Of a stretch of DNA of 64,000 nt, positions 12,100-22,326 are shown piece by piece. The position numbers and the translations under genes were made by a program. Source of the DNA: Cryptomeria japonica. Lineage: Eukaryota > Streptophyta > Pinopsida > Cupressales > Cupressaceae. The stretch spans positions 138,138,747 through 138,202,746 of the forward strand of contig NC_081412.1 of the NCBI RefSeq assembly GCF_030272615.1, read 5' to 3'. The stretch's first letter is position 1, and the number at the start of each line of letters is the position of its first letter. The notes beneath the pieces are model-generated. The model saw only the letters and a list, made by a program, of their open reading frames with translations. It was not told where the DNA came from and searched no databases.

Positions 12100-12901
12100 T
12101 GATGTAGGAGCATCCCTGGTTCACAACAATCTTGCATCAACCAAAAACAATTCCTTTTTGTTTTGTTTGTAGTTTTAGTTTTCCTTTATGTGTGTCCTGG
12201 TTTTGGCTCACCAGATCCTTTGGAGTTGGATTATACTTGAATACTTGATCAACTTTCTTGCCTTCAAACTGTATCTCTTTTGGATCACTTTCCAGCAAGA
12301 TATCACTACCGGTTTCCATGACACTTTCTTGTTACCGGTTGTTCCTTTGTTACTGGTTTCGTGGGACCTATTCTAGTGATCTACTAGAACCTATTCCGAA
12401 GCTTGTGGAGCCTTGGACATTGATCTCAATTTTTCTTGGCATGTGGCCAACCTTCTACGTTTCATCCTTTGGATTTTTCGAAGGAAACTCTTAGCGGAGG
12501 TTGACCTTGTTCATTTTACATGTTAGGTCTTGTTCTTCGGGTTTTGATCCTTTTTAGACTGGCTGGATCCTTTGGGTCGATATATATATTTGTAATCACA
12601 CTTTAGAATCAATCAATCAATTTGAAGATTAAGAAGTATCAGATAGATAGATTGTTCCTAGAAGATAGATCTTTCAATTCAAGGTCCTGGTGTGACCTAT
12701 TCTACCAAGCCTGTGTGTTAGTATGTTGTAACCCGGTTGTTACTAGTTGGATGTAATAAAATTTCATGCAATAAAACTACATGTTCTGCATTGCCTCCAT
12801 CATATCTGTGTGTTTCTGTTGTGTTTAGTCTTTTTGACCGGTTTGGATTGATTTCCTTGAGGGCCTTCCTTATCGGTGACTACTTCATAAAGCTTGCATG
12901 A
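12100..12901 (+). repeat. Gyp1 3' LTR
   Basis: It starts TGATGTAGG and contains the same AATCTTGCATCAACCAAAAAC block seen at the start of the Gyp2 LTR. It has a polyadenylation-like aataaaa near 12770 and ends cttgcatga, probably a one-base variant of the family's TTGCATCA end. The right boundary is inferred from where Cop2 protease frame resumes (about 12902). Confidence 0.82.
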
Positions 12902-15824
12902 TTCGTGGTAGACGTTATATATCTTTTGATGATAAGAATAACACTGATGATGTCTTATATGTTGAAGGATTAAAGCATAATATTTTGAGTGTTGGACAGA
13001 TGGTTGACAAGGGATATGATTTGAAATTCAAGAATGATAAATGAAATATTTTGAATGCCTCTAGTGTAGAGATTGTAATAGGGATTAAAACTAAAGGTAA
13101 TATCATTCACTTGAATTCCAGTGAGAGAAGTTGTTTGATTTCTCAGATAGATAAAAGTTGGTTGTGGCATAGGAGGATGTGTCATATTAACTTTGACTAT
13201 ATGGTAAGGATAAGTTCTACTCGAGCTATTAGAGATTTTCCTAAGATTGGTATGTAAAGAATTTTAGTTGGGAAAGTAAACAAGAATGTCATTTAAAAGC
13301 AAGGTGTATACATATAATGGACTATTAGATCTTGTGCACACTGACTTGTGTGGTCCTACTAGAGTGAGAAGCAAGAAGGGTGATAGATACTTCATGTTGT
13401 TGATTGATGACTACTCTAGAATGATGTGGGTGACTTTTCTAAGGGAGAAATCAGAAGCATTAGAGAAAATCAAGATATTCAAAGAAAAGGTGGGGACTGG
13501 GATACGGTTGAAGATGAATTTCTTGAGATCTGACAAAGGAGGAGAATTCACGTCCGATGAATTTAATACATTCTGTAAGAGGAATGGAATTAGAAGACAA
13601 CTATTTGCTCCTAGAACCCCTTAGCAGAATGGAGTTGTTGAAATGAAGAACATAGAAATCTTGGATGCTATAAGAATGATGTTTATTGAAGGAAATGTCA
13701 CACAAACCTTTTGGAAATAATTTGTTAGAACTATTGTTTACACATTCAACTAGGTGCATATAAAAGGTGATTTCAGAAGACCCTTATGAGCTATGGTTTG
13801 GTCATGTTCCTACAGTTAGATATTTCAAAGTTTTTGGAAGCAAATGTTATATCAAAAGAGATGAGGATATAGGAAATTTTGATACAAGATGTCATGAAGG
13901 AATCTTCTTGGGATATTATACTAAGAGAAAGGCCTACCAATGTTACAATAAGAGGTAGAAGAAGATAGTGGAAAGTGCAAATGTAAAATTTGATGAATGT
14001 TTTTGAAAGAGGATTAGAGCATGCGGATATGAGATTGATGAATAGGATATTGTTTCTAAGCTTGCACAGACTGAGAACCTGAAGTAGATTAATTCAATAG
14101 AGACAATTAATCTAGATATTGCTGTTGTCGGTGAAGAACTTCAAGAACCTAAGAATCAAAATAATCTGAAGACTCTGAGGTATGTGATATTGAATCACTG
14201 TAAGAATAAGATTATTGGTGATAAGAACAAGGGTGTCATGACTAGGAGAAGACTTGTTGCTCAAGAGATATGTCTGATTTATAAGATTGAAGCTAAAGAT
14301 GTTGCTCAAGAATGTAAGGATGAGAATTGGATAAAAGCTATGGAGGAGGAGTTGAATCAGATTGAAAAGAATAACACTTGGGAGGTTGTTCTGAGACCTA
14401 AAGACAAAAATATGATTGGCACTAAATGGGTGTTCTAAAATAAATTGAATGAAGTAGACGAAGTGGTAATAAACAAAGAGAGATTGGTATGTAAGAAATT
14501 CTCTCAGATGGAAGGCATTAATTATGAAGAAACTTTTTCTCATGTAGCTAGAATTGAAGTTGTTAGATTTCTGCTTGCATATACTGCTTATAAGAATTTC
14601 AAGGTTTATCAAATGGATGTCAAGTCAACCTTTTTGAATGGTGATCTAGAGGAGGAAGTCTACATTGACCAACTAGAAGGATTTTATTTATTAGATGAAG
14701 GAGACATGGTATGTAGATTGAATAAAGTACTATATGGATTGAAGCAAGCCCCTAGAGCCTAGTATGCAAGATTAGATAAGTATTTGCTAAAGTTGGGATT
14801 TTGTAAAGGTACTGCTAATAGTAACTTATACTTTAAGTTTGAGAATGATAATATTTTGATTGTTGAAGTATTTGTGGATGACATTACTTTTGGAGGAGAT
14901 GATTATTTGAGTATGAAGTTTGATGATGATTTGCAAAAGGAATTTGAGATGTCTATGATAAGTGATATGAAATTCTTCTTAGGATTGCAAATTACTCAGA
15001 TTGGTAAAGGTATTTTCATTTCTCAATCTAAGTATATGAAGGAAATATTGAAGAAATTTGGGCTAGCTTATTCTAAACCTATTGGAATTCCTATGGTGAC
15101 TAGATGCAAGTTATCTAAGAACAATGAATCTAAGAAAGTGAATTAGACCCTGTATAGATATATGGCTGGTGGACTGTTGTACTTGACTCAGACTAGACCA
15201 GATGTTGTGCATGTTGCGTGTCTTTGTGCCATATTACAAGCTGATCCTAAAGAGACTCATGTTACTATTGTTAAAAGAATTTGCAGATACTTGAAGGGAA
15301 TTGTTGACTATGGGTTGTGGTATCCGAAGAATGATGATTTTATGTTATGTGCTTATAATGATGTTGATTGAGCAGGTGATGTAGATGACCAGAAGAGCAC
15401 TATTGGTGGAGCTTTCTTTTTGGGGAAGAAGTTGGTTTCATGGGCTAGCAATAAACAAGATGCTATATTTCTATCTACTGTTGAAGCTTAATACATTGAT
15501 GCTGCTATAAATTGTACTCAGATAGTTTGGATGAAATGGATGTTGAAATACATTAGATTTGTGTATGATGAGCCTACTATTATTTATTGTGAAAATTCAA
15601 GTGCTATTAATATTTCCAATAATCTGGTACTGCATTCTAAAATGAAACATATATCAATTTAGTATCATTTCTTGAGGGAGAAAGTTAGTTATGAGGAAGT
15701 AAAATTGATGTACATATCTACAAAAGATCAAATTGTAGATATTTTCACTAAGCTCTTGCTTGTAGACACATTTGTGTATTTGAGAGACAAGTTATGGGTC
15801 TTTACCCCTCCTGATCAAAACTAG
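12902..15824 (+). pseudogene. Cop2 pol: protease end, integrase, RT, RNase H
   Basis: It opens in the protease-to-integrase linker (DDVLYVEGLKHNILSVGQM). The gag-pre-integrase histidines follow (LWHRRMCHINF). The integrase core has D (HTDLCGP), D (RSDKGGEF) and E (NGVVE). Copia RT runs about 14320-15150 with [17 protein letters not shown] and the catalytic block FVDD. RNase H runs to GVMSPP-like FTPPDQN before TAG at 15822. Stops occur every few hundred bases, and several stand where glutamine or tryptophan is conserved. Protein sequence is closest here to Cop3, so the two are related lineages. Confidence 0.92.
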
Positions 15825-16138
15825 GTGCATTTAGATGCATTCAATCTAGTGGAATTCATAGTCTTATCTCTTTATTTGGGTTGATGAGTTGGTGCTGCTA
15901 CTCAACTAGAGTAGTTAGTGAAGTTGTTCAAAGTTGTGATTATGTTGTTTGGGGGAGAGGAGCTTGATTATTTTATATCTTTGGCATTGTTTTCAAAGGG
16001 GGAGAAAAGCATGTGAAAAACTATCGTATCTTTGGAGCTTTGTGTGCATGATCTTAGGGGGAGTTTGTTGGATTTTGTTGGTGTTAATTTATTCCTTTGC
16101 ATTGATTGTTTTTCACATTTATATGTTTTCATCAATGC
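15825..16138 (+). other. Cop2 non-coding 3' internal region
   Basis: The stretch between pol and the polypurine tract. It has no supported frame. It holds several short G-rich runs (gggggag near 15952, gggggag near 16001 and 16057) that resemble weak copies of the polypurine tract. Confidence 0.6.
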
Positions 16139-16151
16139 AAAAGGGGGATAT
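16139..16151 (+). other. Cop2 polypurine tract
   Basis: AAAAGGGGGATAT lies directly before TGTTGGAC of the 3' LTR, where the second-strand primer is expected. Confidence 0.9.
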
Positions 16152-17321
16152 TGTTGGACATTTCTACTGCTAGGATATGTTGTTGTCATTGATGTCAACA
16201 TATTCCTCTGTTTTGGTGTTGCAGTGTTCCAGTGTTTGATTCGGTGAGCTCTAGTATGATTATATATTGTGTTGCAGATTTGAGAGAGTATTTGGGATGT
16301 TCATGTGTATCTTTATTTCAAATGGTTCATGTTTTGGTGCTTCGAAAGCCATCTTTCTTATCTGAGTTGCTACTGTTAAGTGTTATTGAATGTTAGCATG
16401 TTGATCGATGGAGATTTGTAGAAGTGGTGTTGGTGGAGTTATTGCGGATGGTTCTAACTTACTTGTTGGTGTTTCCTAATCATGTCCTATTTTTCTTGGT
16501 GGTTCGCATTGATCATTGTGTGAATTCTTGATGACCTTCTTGGTCCGATGATATTCTTCGTGTTATGTAGTATTTTGGTGATGTAACATGTTGCGGTTGA
16601 TCTTGGTGAGAGTTTCGGTGGTAGTGCATGTTTGAGGAGTTAATTTAGGTCCATGATATGTTGTCTATGGCATTGTATTGGTCTAGTGGTTGATTTATGT
16701 GTCATGTGATGTAATTATAATTAGGTGCTATGGGTTTGGCCAACCTTGTAGTAAAGGTTGATTATTTATATAAATAGTTGTAATGTTCATGTGATTTGGT
16801 ATCATTGGTGTTGAGTCTGCATTATTAGAGAGTGATGCATGTGTGATCAAGTGAATTCATCTTTCACTGTGGTGCGTCAATTAGAGATTGGTGAAGGGAA
16901 AACATTTGAGCTTAAACAGAACTGTCATCAGGCATTAGGAGATGATTTTTTTGTAGTTCATTATTTTTGGATTTTAGTTTGAATCTTTTTGTAAGGTAGT
17001 GAACCTTCCTTGAGGGTTGGAACCTTTTAGGTCATTATAATTTGAGTAGTGATCTCTAGGTAGTGTGCCTAAATGCATGTGCATTCCCCATTGGAATATT
17101 TACACGTACTACTATAGAGTATCATCTCATTGTGGGTAGATTCCCATAATGGTTTTCCCCTTAATTGGGTTTTCCACGTCAAAAATATTGGTGTTATATG
17201 TGTTGTTGTTATCTTTCTTTTTGTTGCAGTTGATCAAATATGAGATTGTGCTTAATTGGTTTAATCCAGTGAAAACTGATTCAACCCCCCTCTTAGTTTT
17301 CCTTCCTTGATGTTGCCAACA
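16152..17321 (+). repeat. Cop2 3' LTR
   Basis: 1170 bp, TGTTGGAC...TTGCCAACA. A TATA-like tatataaat lies at 16767-16775. The block tgttgtcattgatgtcaac at 16181-16199 also occurs near the start of the Cop3 LTR. It is followed by aatag (17322-17326), the right TSD, and then LINE sequence. Confidence 0.94.
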
Positions 17322-17326
17322 AATAG

Positions 17327-18515
17327 AAGGTTGAAAGTATTGTTAGAAAAAACACTAAGGTTTATTAAAAGAATTGAAAAAAATATGATTAGCAAAGTAG
17401 ATTTTCCATGTTGTAATAAAAAAATGGGGAATTTGCAGAGCACAAAAGAGGATTTGTAGAGAGCGAATGAGGAAAAAGAGGACGACATTAATTTTGTTAC
17501 TGTTAGAGGAAATGTGTGCTTCTCTATTGATCTTTAAGATGAAGTAGAAATCAATAGAGAGTTAATGAAAAATCAAGCTATTATCTGTAGGGTTGTTGGT
17601 AAGAGGAGAACCAGGGACATCCTCAAGTGTTGGATAGATAGCAAGTGGAAGGTTGAGTGCATAATCAAATTTTTACCCAAAAAAATTTCACTGTTGTATT
17701 TTCTTTGGAAGAGGACAAAAACAAAGTGTTCCAAGGAGGAGTGTGGATGATCGATGACAGTCCCTTATATATACAAATTTGGGCATCGAATTTGAATCCA
17801 CTTTTATGTTCTCCCTACGAATCCCCGATTTGGATTAGATTATATACAATCTTCCCATCAAATATTGGAATGAGGAATGCTTGGATAAAATTTGTCACTC
17901 ATTAGGAACGTTGTTGGAGGTTGATAAAGATATATCCAGTGGGGACCTGTATGTGTTTGCTAGAATGAAGATCACAACAGTTAGAAAAGTGCCCAGGAGA
18001 GTATTCTTTTATGTCAATGGGTGACCATGGTTGCAAGATATAGAAGTAAAGGAGAATATTTTTTTCTACCTAAACTATAGACATAGAGACCATTGTGAAA
18101 AATACTGCAAGCCAGGGATTCAGAATAATACTCGCTGGAATCCCAAAAAGATTGTGGGCTCTGAAAGGACCAAAACCATTTTGTTGGTTAAAATGGTTAT
18201 GGAGGAAGGACAAGTTAAATAAGTTGTTATTTCAAGGTTAGATAGAGGGAATAGTCCAAATAAGGATCATGTTAATATCTACCAAAAAGGTTCTCCTATA
18301 CCAAGTTTGATGGTGATTGCCAAGAAAGATGCAGGTCAAACAAAATTTTATGTTTCGAAGTTAGGTGACATACATTTTCCTTTTGTCTCCACACACCAAG
18401 AGGGTGTCCCTAGGAATAGTGATGTGAGTGTGATTGAGGATCAGGTGAATAAAGGGGATACTGAATTAGAGGGAGCATGGTTTTACGAAGGAGATGAAAT
18501 AGGGGAGGACATTTT
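17327..18515 (+). pseudogene. LINE ORF1, main part (DUF4283-like RNA-binding protein)
   Basis: The readable part begins near 17480 (INFVTVRGNVCFSIDL) and carries the DUF4283-like fold typical of plant LINE ORF1. This includes the ILKCWIDSKWKVE block and, one frame over, FSLEEDKNKVFQGGVW followed by DDSPLYIQIWASNLNP. A degraded Cys/His stretch (YRHRDHCEKYCK) near 18070-18110 may be the remains of a zinc knuckle. At least two frame changes (near 17690 and 17910-18030) and several stops are present. The protein would coat LINE RNA. Cop3 interrupts it at 18515. Confidence 0.82.
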
Positions 18516-21500
18516 TGGTGAACACAATGTACCACTAAGAGGGGGTTGAATCAGTGGTTCCTAAAAAAAATTTCCTTTTCAACCAAGCTATGAGTACTAG
18601 TTAACAACCTAAGAGCTAAGAAATCAAAATGGTAAGATATGAGAGGATATAAAAAAGGTAGACACACAAATGAGCAACTCACAACACCAGATATATGAGG
18701 AAAACCCAATATGGGAAAAAAAAACCTCGGTGAGAAATGCTACTGGAGTATACTGCTCCAATCCAGCTTCATAATGAAACAACAAGTTAAAATGATTTAG
18801 GGCACCAACCTAAGGAGCACCAACCCCTTCTGATTTAGGGCACCAATGCAAGGAGCACCAAGCACCAACTCGATGTAATGCAATGAAATACAACTTGATA
18901 TAATAATAACACCTTATTGCAAATGAGTTTTGCAACAACTGATCAATTGATATCTATCAGTTACCAACCTCCTTTGTTTCACTAGTTCTTCCATTGTCAA
19001 TTATAAGATTGTGTTAATATTAGAGGATTTGGTTAATACCAAGAGGGAAGATGAATCAATATTAACAGTAATTTGAAATCAGAAACTCAAACTCATAAAA
19101 CTTTCACCAAATCAAATATAGATCAACACTAGAGTCATTTACTAGTACCGTTATCTACTGATATATCAATGTTGCACATTAAGTGCTCATTAACCATGCA
19201 TAAAATTAAAGTAAAGCAAACCATCACATAAAAAATATTCACCATATGAACATTATACTTTTCACGTGGAAACCCAAATAGGGAAAAAAAATGGTAGGAA
19301 TTGGTACCCACAAATATTTTGCACTCTTTCGGAATGTGCCTTGTTAGGATCCAAGTCTGGTTAAAAACTTACAATGATGCCCTGTTAGGAGTAGACCCTA
19401 TTAGGAGTCACCTGGTTAAGGGATTTCCCTCGGCCCTATTAGGAGCTTTGATCTATTAGGATCAACTTTGCAAGAGGATTTAGAACTTAGATATTGAGTC
19501 ACCCTGTTAGGGGATTTTACAATGTGAGTCCTGTTAGGACCTACCTGGTTAAGGGATTTTAGCTACTATAATTGTTAGAGAGCAACAGTGAATGATCTAT
19601 GTATAACACTCAACTCATTGCTTGATCAGATCCAATTAAGTTCTAAGTCCACATCACTCTGGAAGATCTTCTCACACACCCCGATTCATCTTCACACACT
19701 TCTCAAAATCATCAACACTTCAAAACATCAACCTTACCGACATAAATAACCTTTACAACTAGGTTGGCATCAAAACCCTAAGACTTATTACATAGATCAT
19801 CATAGATCTTTACAACTAATTACAAATTATCATATGGATCATTACAATCAATTACAAATCAATATCAATCTTTGAATGATCATAAATCATCACAACAAGT
19901 CAATCTGGTACAAAGTCAAACACTTAGCTCATTCCACTAAGCACTTTGCACATTCCCAAGAAATTCGCTCTCCAAACGTGCCAAAACATCTTTCAAACAC
20001 ATCACACGGTTTGTGCCACATTATCATCAACATGTGAACTTGATGTAGATCACTACCAAACCAAAAACCATTACTGGTCAAGAGAATTCTTTACTAGTCC
20101 TTAAACCCTTATTAAACCCTAGAAATAACTCAACAGAAATTATAAACATAACTTCTGGTTGTCACAACATGATGCGGTTCCGGTCAGATACATGTTAAAA
20201 TGATTGAAACTTATATTAAAAACCATAAAGCCTCAATTATCACCAATCACCAAATACAATCAAAATATTTCCTCGTTTATTGATTAAGGTCCTATTTCTC
20301 AGTTTCTTGATTCTTTACCGGTAAGCCCTCTCTAGTAGACCAAAAGATTTAGATGACACAATACAAAATAAGTAAACATCAGCAGACATGAATAAAAATT
20401 GGTTGCTATCAATGACAACATAAATAATTGATCAAATTTATCTATCATGCAATCTCAATCTCTTCATCACAATGTCATCTCAAATAGTCTTGTACTGGTT
20501 CAGTCATCATTCTCCATCTGTATCAGTTATGCTAAACATGCCAATAGATTTCTCTCTCTGATCACTTACTAGTTACTCTTTGCCTTTCTTATCTTTCTCA
20601 AAACCTCATGCTACATAGTATCACACTTGGATTCCCTCCTAGCCTTTCAATCTCTATCAGTACACTTGACTGTTAAGATTATAACACTTTACCAGTTACT
20701 CTTTTTCTACCGGTTAGAACCTCTCACCGATTTAGACTGCTAACTCCACACTCTAACTCTCTATGAAATAACTCTAAGGAAAATGGTCTCTCTTCTTTCT
20801 CAAGCTCTCTTCTTACTCTCAACTTGCATCCAACATCACATCTTCAGTCTCGAGTACAGATATTTATATGTGAGGGTTCCCTCCAAAAGCAACATTCAAA
20901 TGGTGATGTGTTAGGGTTTTCCTCTACCAACTCAATCTTTGTTTCAAATCTGATCGGATCTTCTTTTCTAAAATGATAATCTACATGATGTCAATCATCA
21001 CTTCCATATCCTTTCCTTCCAATGCACATTTTCTATTTTTAGACGTTTGCAACATGCTTTTTGACCTTTCTCTATACATCACCACCTTTCTTTGTATATC
21101 ACCATTAATGCTTCAATTGTTTCCTTTGACCAACAACCTCAAGGATTGGATTGTCTTGTAGAATTAGCTCAATCATCTTGCCTCTATGTCTTCCTCAAGT
21201 CACAACATCCTACCATCGTTCCATGATTTGTGGGTTCTTCATTAATGCCAACCCGGTCGTCAAATTACCATGTCGATGAACACTTCACTGACCTCTGCAT
21301 TCTCGCCACCTGGTGTCCACCTATCATCCTTGTCGACATCCACCTATGCTCAGACTACAAAGTCAGGTTGACATCCTTAACCGACCAAGACTTACTGTCG
21401 ATTCAACTCACCTTACCGGTATAACCTAACTTCACTGGTGGACCTTCATACCTGCTAACACTTTCCTCTATTGGTGTATCATCTTGGCCTTCCATCAAAC

Positions 21501-21793
21501 ATGTTGGTCCATCCACTGAGTCCATTTACCGATTGCATTATACTTCTCTTTGTCTACCGGTGATCACATCCCTCTATCCTTCTTTGCTTCTTTGCTTGCT
21601 TGTCAGTGGTTCTTCTTTATCGGTAGATGTTGCACTTCATGTGTGTCAGTAACATACCTTTTCTGTCTACTTACACACTCCATCCTTCATACCGGTTAAC
21701 ATCACTATTTACTTCACCCATACTGGTCACCACTACTTACTCACCGGTGATCATTCCATACCAGTTGACATCAATGACAACATAATTCCAACA
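18516..21793 (-). repeat. Cop3 3' LTR (minus orientation), with nested solo LTR
   Basis: It matches 26572-26696 plus 38211-39782. The left end reads tggtgaacac, a variant of the tgttgaatac of the other LTR; the right end is ttccaaca. It is interrupted by 19012-20546 plus a 5-bp TSD. The many accggt-type words are characteristic of this LTR. Confidence 0.9.
19012..20546 (-). repeat. Solo LTR nested in Cop3 3' LTR
   Basis: 1535 bp absent from the other Cop3 LTR, flanked by gattg (19007-19011) and gattt (20547-20551). The left end is tgttaatatt. The right end is gccaata, one C-to-T step from the common gccaaca terminus. On the minus strand it would start T(G)TTGGCATG and end AATATTAACA. It has no primer site or coding sequence, so it is a solo LTR left by LTR-LTR recombination. 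A run of ttaggag-type repeats lies at 19340-19560. The other Cop3 LTR (junction near 38579) serves as the empty site. Confidence 0.72.
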
Positions 21794-21806
21794 ATCTCCC
21801 CCTTTG
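21794..21806 (-). other. Cop3 polypurine tract
   Basis: On the minus strand CCAAAGGGGGAGAT lies immediately before TGTTGGAATT of the 3' LTR. A second and third ctccccctttg block at 21855-21866 and 21933-21942 repeat it further inside. Confidence 0.88.
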
Positions 21807-22326
21807 GAATTGATGTCAACACACTCTGTTCCTTCATCTAGTCCATTTGACCATTCTCCCCCTTTGACAACAATGACAAGGGGTCAGGGCATCCCTCCAT
21901 CTAATTCATGCTCCACCGATTATATAGTGTATTCTCCCCCTTTGACCACTATCCACTCAATCAACAACATATAAGAATCAAATGTGATTGTACTATGAGT
22001 TCTACCAATTGGGAAAGTAGATACCCGTAATCATGAAATTTTATTGGGTATTCCTACAACAATCTCCTTCTTCTATAATTTTTTTTTTCTAGTACACTTG
22101 TCTAATGTTCCTTTCACCTGATGTTTCAATTGTGATTTTTATTAAAGTACAAATTGAATAGACATTGAAGGAACTTGCAAATAAGGACCAATGAGTACTA
22201 CCCAAAAGCTCAAGTGTGTCGATACTGCAAGATAATCACTTGATCTCCCCTTGTGTCTACTATATGGTCCAATAGATAGGAGATTTTACAATGAACTCCC
22301 CCTAAACTATAGATCTTCATACACAT
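21807..22326 (-). other. Cop3 non-coding 3' internal region
   Basis: Between RNase H and the polypurine tract. No supported frame. It holds repeated ctcccc(ctttg) words, which are polypurine-like on the minus strand, and a T-rich run near 22076-22090. Confidence 0.6.

Larger units (their letters stand above)
7328..12901 (+). mobile_element. Gyp1: truncated Ty3/gypsy chromovirus inside Cop2
   Basis: Order is LTR fragment, gag, protease, RT, RNase H, integrase, chromodomain, 3' LTR, which is chromovirus order. The left LTR is only a fragment matching about 12397-12670 of the right LTR. Both its beginning and its end (with the primer site) are deleted, together with the adjoining Cop2 gag/protease. 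The right LTR starts TGATGTAGG and ends near 12901, after which Cop2 protease-integrase sequence resumes. LTR sequence shows it belongs to the same family group as Gyp2. Confidence 0.88.
1..17321 (+). mobile_element. Cop2: Ty1/copia LTR retrotransposon, 5' end outside window
   Basis: The window opens inside the 5' LTR; its first base matches position 16468 of the 3' LTR, so about 316 bp are missing on the left. Order on the + strand is LTR, initiator-Met primer site, gag, pol (integrase, RT, RNase H), polypurine tract, LTR, which is the copia order. Cop1 is inserted in the 5' LTR. Gyp1 replaces the end of gag, the zinc knuckle and most of the protease. The base block aatag after the 3' LTR is the expected right-hand TSD; its left partner is not visible. 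Many stops and frameshifts make it non-functional. Confidence 0.93.

Noticed and set aside
7329-12896. Clone or assembly chimera joined at a HindIII site (aagctt near both Gyp1 edges)
   Set aside because: Cop2 continues correctly on both sides and the right LTR runs to a plausible end; microhomology explains the word better, though this cannot be excluded without reads.
19340-19560. CRISPR array
   Set aside because: Repeats are short, irregularly spaced and imperfect, and the DNA is plant nuclear.
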